This document shows, in pieces, positions 36,115 to 43,820 of a stretch of 56,660 nucleotides of DNA. The stretch is from contig JAAZXB010000019.1 in NCBI GenBank assembly GCA_014240375.1, forward strand, positions 1 to 56,660, written 5' to 3'. Under the pieces are notes generated by a model that had not been told where the DNA came from, made no database searches, and worked only from the letters and a program-made list of their open reading frames with translations. The stretch comes from Planctomycetota bacterium (lineage in GTDB: Bacteria; Planctomycetota; UBA8108; UBA1146). Made by a program: the position numbers and the translations under genes. Every line of letters begins with the position of its first letter. The first letter of the stretch is position 1.

Positions 36115-37305
36115 TCAGGGCGAATCGGGCTTTCTGAGCCGAAACTGAGCGATGATCGGCTTTTCCCTCACCTGATCTTCTCCCTCCCCGATGCGAATCC
36201 GAAGTGTGCCCTTGGCCTGGGAGAGGGGGTGGACCTTCAGCACATCGATGCGCAACTTGTAGTGATGTCCGGGCAAGACTTCGGTGATGATCAGGCCAAA
36301 GAGCCCCTCGGGGGCATCGATGATCTCTGCCGAGAAGGTCTCGAAGGGGAGGTCGTCGCGCACCGAGCGGACCTGCACCTCTTGCTTCACCTCACGCCGT
36401 ACCGGTCCATCGAGCGGTGCGGTATGTCTGCGATAGAACACGACATTGCCATTGGGGATCATCTGGACCCGATCCAGGTGAACGACCACCACCGGCAATG
36501 GAATCTTCAGCTCTTTCTGGTCCTCCAGCAGCAGTGACAGTTCCAGATCGTCTCTGAGGCTTCCCATCGTCTCGGAAGGTCCCGCTTCCAGGGTCAGACT
36601 CCAGCCCTTCTGGCCATCCTCGAGGGGGTCGATCGAGACCACCGAAAAGGAGCCGTTCTTGGAGCGCGCACCGGTCACCTCCAGTGGAAGTTCGGTGGCG
36701 GGCAGGATCGTGGTGGTCAGTCGCTTCGATTCGAAGGAGAGCCCCTCGAGTTTCAGGACCTTTTTCTCGAAGTGGAGCAATGGATCGACCAGTCCTGTCA
36801 TCCACAGTTGAATCTGTGGAGACTCCGGATCACTGGTCTGGACGAGAGCATTTTTTCGTGGACGACCCCCACTGAAATCGGTGGTGTCGACCTGTAGTTC
36901 GATGATGCCGACCGCACCGACCTCGATCCACTGATCGAAGCGAGTCGAGGTGCAGCCACAGGTGGAAGTCACCTTGAGGATTCTCAGCGGTGCCTTGCCA
37001 TGGTTCTCGACCTCGAAGGAGTGCTTGACCAGGCTCCCCTGGAGCACGGTGCCCCAGTCATGCTCCGTCTCGCCGAGGTGGATCACCGGCGCAGGGCCGA
37101 TCGGGAACGGAACTGGCGGTGGTGGATCTTGAGCCGCAATCAGGGTGACCGGCAGCCGCAGAAGAAGCAGAAGAAGCAGCAGTAGCGGGGCAGCGTTCCA
37201 CCACCCCGATGGAGGACTCGATTTCTGGAGGATCAGGTCTGGATTCGAGTTCGAGGAAGCACGGATCTGCGGGACTTGACGAGAATCGGCGGCTCTGAAA
37301 GTCAT
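36115..37305 (-). CDS. Exported DUF1573 protein with normal CGC motif
   Basis: 396 residues; AGGAG precedes ATG 37305 by about 11 nt. A long basic/polar N-terminus leads to a Leu9 signal core (residues 41-49) and likely export. Residues about 75-160 are DUF1573: TEHDWGTVLQG, then KVTSTCGCTSTRF with Cys116 and Cys118. Later segments resemble the C-terminal half of the neighbouring selenoprotein (PNGNVVFYRR here, PRGNIVFQRK there; DAPEGLFGL and DVPEGVFGV), so the two genes are full-length paralogues and only one uses TGA at the motif. It is divergent from the thioredoxin-like selenoprotein and probably cotranscribed with the DUF1573 selenoprotein 160 bp downstream. Confidence 0.85.
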   Translation of the reverse strand: MTFRAADSRQVPQIRASSNSNPDLILQKSSPPSGWWNAAPLLLLLLLLLRLPVTLIAAQDPPPPVPFPIGPAPVIHLGETEHDWGTVLQGSLVKHSFEVENHGKAPLRILKVTSTCGCTSTRFDQWIEVGAVGIIELQVDTTDFSGGRPRKNALVQTSDPESPQIQLWMTGLVDPLLHFEKKVLKLEGLSFESKRLTTTILPATELPLEVTGARSKNGSFSVVSIDPLEDGQKGWSLTLEAGPSETMGSLRDDLELSLLLEDQKELKIPLPVVVVHLDRVQMIPNGNVVFYRRHTAPLDGPVRREVKQEVQVRSVRDDLPFETFSAEIIDAPEGLFGLIITEVLPGHHYKLRIDVLKVHPLSQAKGTLRIRIGEGEDQVREKPIIAQFRLRKPDSP

Positions 37306-37359
37306 GGTCTTGAATACTCCTGATTCAACGCGAAGTGCGGGCCACTACGAGTGACTTCG

Positions 37360-37388
37360 ATGCTAGGAGTGCAATGTTGAATTGGCAA
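37360..37388 (-). promoter_or_regulatory. Candidate promoter of the DUF1573 pair
   Basis: On the minus strand TTGCCA (5/6) and TAGCAT (4/6) are 17 bp apart, 55 bp before the ATG at 37305, in the 208-bp gap shared with the divergent thioredoxin-like gene. Pattern match only. Confidence 0.35.
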
Positions 37389-37513
37389 CCCCACTTCGAA
37401 TTCATGGATTCTGGAACGAATGGGAGCCGAGGACCGTTGCGGAGGAAGTTGCTTTGAAGTCCATTTGACGCTATTTTGGCAGGCAGAGCACTGATGGGCT
37501 CGAAAGGAGACCA

Positions 37514-38509
37514 ATGTTAAAGAGAATCATGACTCGAAGCAGCGCGCTGGCGATCGCCATCCTGTTGCTCTCGAGTATTCCTGCGGATGCCGGTTCCGAG
37601 GTGGGGGATGTCGCTCCTGCTCTGAACGCAGGAGGTTGGATCAATATCGATACCAACACCTCCTGGGATTCGCTCCAGGGGAAATTGATCCTGATCGAAA
37701 AATGGGCCACCTGGTGAGGACCTTGCAAGGGCCAGATTCCGCACTTGAATCAATTCCATAAGGAGTTCAAGGATCGCGGACTGGTTGTCATCGGGGTCAC
37801 CGATGAATCTGAATCCAAGGCGAAGCCCTACATCGAGCGCAACAAGATGCAGTACCCGGTTGCTTTTGGTGGTGGCGCGAAAGAGTACAAGACCCGTGGG
37901 ATTCCCCACTCCTGGTTAGTCGGTCCGGGCGGAAAGATCGTCTGGAAGGGTCATCCCGGAGGTCTCAATGCGTCCATCATCGAGAAACACATCGAAGGTG
38001 CCCGCATGGGACCGAAGATCAGTCTGCCCCCGCAACTGGTGAAGAGTGAGAAGTATCTCAAGGTGGGCCAGTTTGGTAAGGCCTACAAAGATCTGGAGAA
38101 GCAAGCGGGCCGTGCCAAGGATCCAGCAGTGGAAAAGGCCGCTCGTGAGGCGATGCAAAAGATTGCCGAGTTCGCATCGGTTGAACTCTCCCGGGTCGCT
38201 CAGTTCAAGAAGGAGCACAAGTATTCGGCGGGCTTGCAGGCGCTACAGCGCGGCACCGTCTCCTTCAAGGGGATGACGATTGCCAAGGAGTTCGAAAAGG
38301 AACTGAAGGCGTGGAAGAAGGACAAGTCGATCCAGGCGGAGATGGCCGGAGGTGCGATGCTCGATGAAGCCAAGGACCTGGTCAAACGAGGCCAGTACGA
38401 AAAAGCAGCCAAGATTTACGCGACTCTGGTAAAGAGCAAGAAATACGCAGGATCGGAAGCCCAGAAGGAAGCGGAAATTCGCCTTCAGGAGATCAAGAAG
38501 TACCTCTAG
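37514..38509 (+). CDS. Exported thioredoxin-like (TlpA/ResA-type) selenoprotein candidate, Sec-Gly-Pro-Cys (TGA at 37715-37717)
   Basis: The ATG at 37514 follows AAAGGAG. Reading one TGA through gives 331 residues: signal peptide (1-26), thioredoxin-like domain (about 27-170) and a Lys-rich helical tail with TPR-like spacing (about 175-331). The TGA is codon 68 in KWATW-U-GPCKGQIP, the position of the first Cys of the WCxPC redox motif; the resolving Cys71 is present. Sequence after the TGA fits the family (VVIGVTDE, the cis-Pro segment TRGIPHSWLV, GPGGKIVWKGHPGG). Both halves are in the same frame, and the downstream half has no ribosome-binding site of its own. A stem-loop follows 18-34 nt after the TGA. 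A periplasmic reductase or peroxidase-like selenol enzyme is inferred. Confidence 0.88.
37735..37751 (+). promoter_or_regulatory. Candidate SECIS stem-loop (thioredoxin-like gene)
   Basis: GATTC and GAATC form a perfect 5-bp stem with loop CGCACTT; the stem starts 18 nt after the TGA and the loop covers nt 23-29. The second loop base is G, as common in bacterial SECIS loops. Outer GG/CC pairs (37730-37731 with 37756-37757) could extend it. The stem is short, so the evidence is moderate. Confidence 0.5.
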
Positions 38510-38535
38510 CACCTTCTTCAGAGTTCAACATTGAA

Positions 38536-38569
38536 AGCAGCCCCTCAGGTCAAGACCTGCGGGGCTGCT
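38536..38569. terminator. Bidirectional hairpin between convergent genes
   Basis: AGCAGCCCC/GGGGCTGCT with an inner CAGGTC/GACCTG stem, 27 bp after the selenoprotein stop and 30 bp beyond the gapA stop on the other strand. A short T-run follows on the minus strand only. Confidence 0.75.
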
Positions 38570-38598
38570 CTCATGTTGGGCTGATCTGTAGGAGAGTA

Positions 38599-39591
38599 TC
38601 AGGGACGCACGCGGTCGATCAGGTCGACCACGCGGCTCGAGTATCCCCATTCATTGTCGTACCAGGAGAGGATCTTGGCGGAGTGAGTTCCAATGGTGGT
38701 CGTCAGCCTTGAATCGAAGATGGAAGAATGAGGGTTTCCGATGATGTCAGAGGAGACCACCGCGTCGGTGCAGTACTGGAGAACTCCTCGCATCGGACCC
38801 TCGGCAGCTTCTTTCACCGCCGCATTGATCTCCTCGACCGAGACCGGGTTCTTGAAGGTGGCCACGAGATCCACCACGGAACCATTGATCACCGGGACTC
38901 GCATCGCCATACCATCGAGTTTTCCCTCCAACTGGGGCAGTACCTTTCCGACGGCCCGGGCCGCACCTGTCGAGGTGGGAATGGTGTTCTCACCGGCGGC
39001 ACGACTTCGACGGAGATCCTGGTGATACCAGTCCGCCAGACTCTGGTCATTGGTATAGGCGTGCACCGTGGTCATCACTCCACGGATCAGAGCGAATTTG
39101 TCATCCAGCACCTTGGCCACCGGAGCCAGGCAGTTGGTGGTACAGGAAGCATTCGAGATGATTTGATGTTCAGGTTTGAGAATCTCGTCGTTGACTCCGA
39201 GTACCAGTAATGCATCGATGTCGTCCTTGGGAGGGACGGTGAGGATGACCTTTTTTGCACCTGCAGTGATGTGCATCTGGCACTCTTCACGGGTGCGAAA
39301 GCGTCCGGTGGATTCGACGACCACATCGACCCCGAGGTCTTTCCAGGGCAGTTGAGCAGGGTCCTTCTCGGCCAGCATCTGGCAGCGCTGGCGTCCGGCA
39401 GAGATGACCCCGGAATCGAGGGACACCGGTTCAGGAAAGGGTCCCATCACCGAGTCGTAGCGCAGCAGGTAAGCGAGGGAGTCGGGATCAGAGATGTCGT
39501 TGATGGCGACGATATCGATGTCAGTGCGATCGGATGCGATTCTGAAGACACTTCTCCCGATGCGCCCGAATCCATTGATGGCGATCTTCAT
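38599..39591 (-). CDS. gapA: Glyceraldehyde-3-phosphate dehydrogenase
   Basis: 330 residues of normal GAPDH length. NAD-binding INGFGRIGRSVFR at the N-terminus; catalytic motif SNASCTTNC with Cys150 and His177 in HAYT; phosphate-site Arg in MRVPV; C-terminal WYDNEWGYSSRV. Interconverts glyceraldehyde 3-phosphate and 1,3-bisphosphoglycerate. Its start overlaps the stop of a second GAPDH-like gene by 4 nt, so the paralogues are co-translated. Confidence 0.94.
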   Translation of the reverse strand: MKIAINGFGRIGRSVFRIASDRTDIDIVAINDISDPDSLAYLLRYDSVMGPFPEPVSLDSGVISAGRQRCQMLAEKDPAQLPWKDLGVDVVVESTGRFRTREECQMHITAGAKKVILTVPPKDDIDALLVLGVNDEILKPEHQIISNASCTTNCLAPVAKVLDDKFALIRGVMTTVHAYTNDQSLADWYHQDLRRSRAAGENTIPTSTGAARAVGKVLPQLEGKLDGMAMRVPVINGSVVDLVATFKNPVSVEEINAAVKEAAEGPMRGVLQYCTDAVVSSDIIGNPHSSIFDSRLTTTIGTHSAKILSWYDNEWGYSSRVVDLIDRVRP

Positions 39592-40622
39592 GAATCTCTC
39601 CTCTCTCCTTCGTTCGGGGTCCTGGATCCGATGTGAGCGGCAAGTTCGACGATCCTGTGAGAGATTCCGCCGCCCTGCTCGTACCAGCCAAGGACCTTGA
39701 GAAGAACTCCATCCGTGACCAGAGTTGCGAGGCTATCAAAGACGCAGGATGCAGAGTTGCCGCCGATGTCGCTGGAGACGATCGGTTGGTCGGTGTAGGA
39801 GAGATACCCCTTGTGAATACTGGCGGCAGCGCTGCGGAACACCTCGTTCACCTCTGCTGCTACCACGGACTTTTTCATCTGCAAGGTCAGGTCGGTGCAG
39901 GAGACGCCGGGAACCGGCACGTTCAACTTGATCCCCTTGAACTTCCCCCGCAGGTGAGGGAATAACTGTTCGATGGCCTCGTCGGTCCAGGTGGTCTGAG
40001 GGACGATATTCTGCATCGCTGCGCGGGAACTTCGTAGATCCCCCCGAGCAGGAACATCGGTAAGGCTCTGTTCGGAGGTGTACGCATGGACCGAGGTGAA
40101 GGATCCCTCCTCGACTCCGAACGCATCGTCGAGAACCTTGACCAGCAGTGCGGTGGCATTGGCCGTCGATGATCCGCACGAGATGATCCGATTCGATCGG
40201 TCGACATCCGAGGGCGTCACCCCCTGGATGTGAAGGTGGTCGATATCGTCGGTCGGTGGGGTCGAAAGGATCACTCGATCCGCCCCTTGATCCAGATGTT
40301 TCTGGAGTTCGTGGCGTGCTCGAAACTTACCGGTGGCTTCTATCACCACATCGACGCCATGGTCATACCAGGGGATCTCTCCGGGCTCTCGGTGGTGCAA
40401 GACCTGGATCTGTTTGCCTCCGGCGTAGATCGAGTCATCGAGGATGCGGATCGGCTCTGCGAAGGGGCCTCGCAAGGAGTCGAATCGGAGCAGGTACTCC
40501 ATCGCATGGGTTTCTGCCAGTTCGTTGATCGCCACGATCTCGATGTCCTCACGGCCATAGACCGCCCTGAACACATTTCGACCGATTCGACCGAATCCCA
40601 TCAATCCAATTCGAACGCTCAT
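39588..40622 (-). CDS. Divergent GAPDH paralogue with altered phosphate-site residues
   Basis: 344 residues from ATG 40622 (CAGGAG upstream); an in-frame extension upstream lacks family match. The fold signatures are intact: LMGFGRIGRNVFRA, catalytic Cys149 and His179 (HAYTSEQS). But the SCTTNC motif reads SCGSST, and the MRVPV Arg segment is replaced by KLNVPVPGVSC, so two elements that bind the inorganic or substrate phosphate are changed. The C-terminus WYEQGGGISHR also differs from the normal WYDNEWGYS. Likely a dehydrogenase for another aldehyde, such as erythrose 4-phosphate, or a regulatory paralogue; the substrate is unknown. Confidence 0.85.
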   Translation of the reverse strand: MSVRIGLMGFGRIGRNVFRAVYGREDIEIVAINELAETHAMEYLLRFDSLRGPFAEPIRILDDSIYAGGKQIQVLHHREPGEIPWYDHGVDVVIEATGKFRARHELQKHLDQGADRVILSTPPTDDIDHLHIQGVTPSDVDRSNRIISCGSSTANATALLVKVLDDAFGVEEGSFTSVHAYTSEQSLTDVPARGDLRSSRAAMQNIVPQTTWTDEAIEQLFPHLRGKFKGIKLNVPVPGVSCTDLTLQMKKSVVAAEVNEVFRSAAASIHKGYLSYTDQPIVSSDIGGNSASCVFDSLATLVTDGVLLKVLGWYEQGGGISHRIVELAAHIGSRTPNEGERRDS

Positions 40623-40792
40623 CGCGAAACTCCTGTCCGGACATCCGGAATCCCAGTTGTTCCTGCTGGGCGCAGGCACCTGCGGGTTCCGGGTAGCGGT
40701 AGTTACGATCCCCAGACAGAATAGCGTCAACAAGAAAAAGGTCGAGGGATCCGCCAGCATCCGATGGGGCAATCCTCTGGCCATTCACCCGG

Positions 40793-40891
40793 AAAATAGG
40801 ACTCAAAATAGGACTCGAGGTCTCATTGAACAGTGATGTCTCATTGAACAGTGAGGTCTCCTTGAACAGCAGTGAGGTCTCTTTGAACAGC
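40793..40891 (+). promoter_or_regulatory. Multiplied translation-initiation region of the RuBisCO-like gene
   Basis: Two 12-bp copies of AAAATAGGACTC run straight into four units of 18, 18, 21 and 18 bp (40817-40834, -40852, -40873, -40891). Each unit has GAGG or GATG, then TCTC(A/C/T), then TTG AAC AG. TTG codons at 40826, 40844, 40862 and 40883 are all in frame, each preceded at 6-7 nt by an SD-like GAGGT (GATGT in unit 2). So the ribosome-binding site with its start codon has been tandemly copied, giving up to four possible starts. Confidence 0.75.
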
Positions 40892-42001
40892 ATCTTGGCG
40901 ACCTACAGGGTCGAGGGGGATCGAGCACACTCCGCTGAACTGGCCCGGGCGATGGCGGTTGAATTGACGGTCGAGGTTCCTCAGTCGTTGATCGATCGAT
41001 ATCCGCGAATCGTTTCGGATATCGTCGCAGAGGTGCGGCAGGTCGAGGAGCTGGAAGCAGGGGTTCAGCAGGTGACCCTCGGGTTGAACGGAGATCTCGC
41101 TCGATCCAACTTGAATCAACTGCTCAACCTGGTGCTGGGAAACTGTTCGATGCTGCCATCTATCCAGCTCACCCGGCTGGTCCTACCGGATGAAGTCCTC
41201 GCTCGATTTCAGGGACCGAGTTACGGCATCGAGGGAGTTCGAAAACTGGTCGGGGTGACGGGTAGGCCACTGGTAGCGACCGCTCTGAAGCCTAGAGGCG
41301 CACCGGTTTCAGACCTGGTGGATATCTGTAAGAAGTTCATCACCGGTGGTGGGGATCTGATCAAGGATGATCACAATCTGATCGATGATGATCTGGAGCA
41401 GTTTCGCGATCGGGTCGAGCGTTGCACCGCAGCCATCCGTCAGCAGCAGGGAGATCGACACCGTATCTATCTGGTCAATCTGCTGGCACCTTCCGAACAA
41501 CTGGATGCACGGATGGAGATCGCCCTCGAGGCGGGAGCCGATGGAGCATTGCTGGCACCCTGGGTGCTGGGGATCGACCGGGTGAGGGAGTTGACGCGCC
41601 GTTGGCCCGGGGTCTATCTCGGACATCCTTCGATGAGTGGTGTACTCACCGGAGGCTCCGGAATCGCAGCGCCGATCGTTCACGGCACACTGGCTCGGCT
41701 GGCGGGACTCGATGGTTCGGTGTTCGTCAATAGCGGCGGCCGTTTTCCCGTGACCCGGTCCGATGGAAGGGGCATCGCCGCAGCCCTGCGTCAGCCGCTG
41801 GCGAAACTGAAGCCAGCGTGGGCAGTACCCGCCGGCGGAATGAGTCCCGAGCGACTGCCGGAGATGATCGAGGACTTTGGCTGCGACACGATGATGTTGA
41901 TGGGAGGAGCCTTGCTCACCGCGAAGGAGGGGATCGAGGCGTGTACGAGAGAGATCGTCCAGCAACTGGAGGATCGGTTCGAGACTGCGGAGGAGATGTA
42001 G
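40826..42001 (+). CDS. RuBisCO-like protein (form IV)
   Basis: 391 residues from the first of four in-frame TTG starts; 372 from the last, after which the usual LATYRVE N-terminus begins. The barrel shows ALKPRG (loop 1 Lys), GGGDLIKDDHNL (the carbamylated Lys and first Asp kept, but the metal-ligand Glu of KDDE is His), GHPSMSG, HGTLARLAG in place of the loop-6 Lys region, and NSGGRFP. Loss of Glu and loop-6 Lys means it should not fix CO2; related form IV proteins act as enolases or isomerases in sulfur metabolism. The substrate is unknown. It leads a cluster with small membrane proteins and a NamZ-like protein, an uncommon context. Confidence 0.87.
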   Translation: MNSDVSLNSEVSLNSSEVSLNSILATYRVEGDRAHSAELARAMAVELTVEVPQSLIDRYPRIVSDIVAEVRQVEELEAGVQQVTLGLNGDLARSNLNQLLNLVLGNCSMLPSIQLTRLVLPDEVLARFQGPSYGIEGVRKLVGVTGRPLVATALKPRGAPVSDLVDICKKFITGGGDLIKDDHNLIDDDLEQFRDRVERCTAAIRQQQGDRHRIYLVNLLAPSEQLDARMEIALEAGADGALLAPWVLGIDRVRELTRRWPGVYLGHPSMSGVLTGGSGIAAPIVHGTLARLAGLDGSVFVNSGGRFPVTRSDGRGIAAALRQPLAKLKPAWAVPAGGMSPERLPEMIEDFGCDTMMLMGGALLTAKEGIEACTREIVQQLEDRFETAEEM

Positions 42002-42139
42002 ATGGGGACCCGGGTCGTCGGCGCAGGGTTGCTGGTGCTGGCTCTCTTGATGTTCATCCGGTCGGGTCAGGCCTTCAACGAACGGTGGATGAGTGGACCA
42101 GAAGAATTGGCGTACTGTTCCTGCTTCTTGCCGCACTGA
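42002..42139 (+). CDS. Possible small membrane peptide (45 aa)
   Basis: An ATG directly after the RuBisCO-like stop opens 45 codons with one hydrophobic segment (VVGAGLLVLALLMFI). It overlaps the next small gene in another frame. Coupling to the upstream stop and the hydrophobic N-terminus favour a real peptide; short length and no family match argue for caution. Confidence 0.35.
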   Translation: MGTRVVGAGLLVLALLMFIRSGQAFNERWMSGPEELAYCSCFLPH

Positions 42140-42303
42140 TCTTCGGCTCGATCATTATGTTCAATGTCGATATCAGTCGAGCGGTGGGGACAGCGGCTAA
42201 AGTCCCCCGGGATACTCTTTCGATCTCGACGAGGATTGTTCTGAGCGTCTATCAAGATGAGTCGATGGAGGATGCCATCACACGCCAGCAGTGGGAGAGG
42301 TGA
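42085..42303 (+). CDS. Small single-TM membrane protein (72 aa)
   Basis: From GTG 42085 (weak ribosome-binding site), 72 residues: a short N-terminus, one TM helix (IGVLFLLLAALIFGSIIMF) and a soluble tail of about 40 residues. The frame is also open upstream inside the RuBisCO-like gene, so the start is uncertain. The next gene begins 3 nt after the stop, so it fits an operon. Not recognised. Confidence 0.5.
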   Translation: MDEWTRRIGVLFLLLAALIFGSIIMFNVDISRAVGTAAKVPRDTLSISTRIVLSVYQDESMEDAITRQQWER

Positions 42304-42306
42304 AAG

Positions 42307-42630
42307 TTGGTCAAGATCACAGGTGTTGCACTGCTCTTGTTCGCCATCGGTATGGGGATGGTCGTGTTTCTGATCGGGCGGGATGCATCGAACAACTTTC
42401 TCCTGTTCTTTTCTCCTCAGCCGCATCCGAGCACGCTCTCGCTGCCGACCCGCGTGATCTTCCAGGTCTCCGCTGAGCCCACCGATCGATCGTGGAGCAA
42501 AAATTACGACTGGAACTTGCTGTTGAACCTCAGTTTCGCTGGCGGCGTGTTGGCCCTGATCCTCGTAGGTGCGGGATTGAGGACGATCCTCAAGGAGCCG
42601 GATCAGGGGCTCGACGATAGGCTCTGCTGA
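42307..42630 (+). CDS. Small two-TM membrane protein (107 aa)
   Basis: TTG 42307 follows GGGAGAGGTG with good spacing. Two TM helices (about 4-25 and 73-93) flank a periplasmic-type loop. The stop overlaps the next ATG (TGATG), so it is coupled to the NamZ-like gene. No family recognised; perhaps a partner of the neighbouring cell-wall protein. Confidence 0.65.
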   Translation: MVKITGVALLLFAIGMGMVVFLIGRDASNNFLLFFSPQPHPSTLSLPTRVIFQVSAEPTDRSWSKNYDWNLLLNLSFAGGVLALILVGAGLRTILKEPDQGLDDRLC

Positions 42631-43808
42631 TGCTGACTTCAGCGCTTCAATGTGGCCTCGATCGATTGCGGGATGAGAGTTTTCTCGCGCTTCGTGGCAG
42701 CCGGATCGGAGTCTGCTGCAATCGATCCGCCATCGATGGTCACGGAACTCACCTCGAAGACCTGTTCCAGGAGGCGGCCATCGATGTGGTGCGTTGGTTT
42801 GAACCGGAGCACGGTATCGAGACGACCGCCCAGGATATGGAGACGGTGGTCTCGAATCGACCCGAGGTGATCAGCCTCTACGGCGATGACGAGGCTTCCC
42901 TGCGACCCGATCCAAATGCCCTGGAGGATCTCGATCTACTGCTCTTTGACATCCAGGACATCGGCAGTCGCTACTACACCTTCGCCGCGACCCTGAGATA
43001 CATTCTGGAGGTGGCTGCGATCACCGGCACCCGGGTGATGGTGCTCGATCGCCCCAATCCGATCGGCGGGGTTGCCGTCGAGGGGGGCACCATCCATCCC
43101 GGATTCGAGAGTTTTGTCGGAGCCTCGCCCATCAGTATTCGCCACGGTCTGACGATGGGGGAGATCGCTCGGTTGCTGGTCGGGCCGCTGGGAATCGCTG
43201 CGGACCTGACGGTGATTCCCTGCCAGGGATGGTCGCGCGAGATGTTGCAGCAAGATGGCGCGCTTCCCTGGGTGGCCCCTTCACCGAACATGCCGACACC
43301 GGAGACCGCCCTCATCTATCCTGGCCTGTGCCTGATCGAGGGCACCGACCTGTCCGAGGGACGCGGTACCCGGCGTCCCTTCCACAGAGTGGGAGCCCCA
43401 TGGCTCGATGCCGATCGTCTCGCCGATGCCATCGAAGTTCGGTCGAGGCAGATGGAACTGCAAGGAGTGAGTTTCTCGCCGGTACACTTCGTTCCACACT
43501 TTCAGAAGTTTGCCGCTCAACAGTGTCACGGAATCGAGATCGAGGTGATCGATCCGGTGGCAGTCGAGGCATTGCTGCTGGGAGTGATCGTGCTGGAGCA
43601 GGCGCGCGCTCAGAATCCCGAGCGGTTTCGCTGGCGCACCGAGACCTACGAGTTCATCGATGATCCGATCGCCATCGACTTGCTGTGGGGTGGTTCTGAT
43701 CTGCGTCTCGGGCTGGAAGATGGGCTCTCGCCGCGCGATCTGATCGAGGCGCGAGAGGGGGAGCGTCTTCAGTTCCTGGGCCTGCGCCAGCAGAGTTTGC
43801 TCTACTGA
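42630..43808 (+). CDS. DUF1343/NamZ-like protein (exo-beta-N-acetylmuramidase family)
   Basis: 392 residues, family length. Signatures: RIGVCCNRSAID, FEPEHGIETTAQD, LLLFDIQDIGSRYYTF, LDRPNPIGG, SPNMPTPETALIYPGLCLIEGT and LSEGRGTRRPF. Characterised relatives (NamZ) release N-acetylmuramic acid from the non-reducing end of peptidoglycan fragments, so a role in cell-wall recycling is likely. No signal peptide is visible, which suggests the cytoplasm. The start overlaps the previous stop. The stop is 12 bp from the end of the convergent polymerase gene. Confidence 0.88.
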   Translation: MLTSALQCGLDRLRDESFLALRGSRIGVCCNRSAIDGHGTHLEDLFQEAAIDVVRWFEPEHGIETTAQDMETVVSNRPEVISLYGDDEASLRPDPNALEDLDLLLFDIQDIGSRYYTFAATLRYILEVAAITGTRVMVLDRPNPIGGVAVEGGTIHPGFESFVGASPISIRHGLTMGEIARLLVGPLGIAADLTVIPCQGWSREMLQQDGALPWVAPSPNMPTPETALIYPGLCLIEGTDLSEGRGTRRPFHRVGAPWLDADRLADAIEVRSRQMELQGVSFSPVHFVPHFQKFAAQQCHGIEIEVIDPVAVEALLLGVIVLEQARAQNPERFRWRTETYEFIDDPIAIDLLWGGSDLRLGLEDGLSPRDLIEAREGERLQFLGLRQQSLLY

Positions 43809-43820
43809 CCCGTGGTCACC

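Noticed and set aside
37514..38509. Thioredoxin-like gene as a pseudogene or two separate genes
   Set aside because: Only one TGA interrupts an otherwise intact frame, exactly at a catalytic Cys; the downstream half lacks its own start signals. The same pattern in a nearby gene makes random nonsense mutation unlikely.
34636..38509. Genome-wide TGA reassignment (for example to Trp)
   Set aside because: Many genes here, including the DUF1573 gene itself, end at TGA, and Trp is encoded by TGG beside the site.
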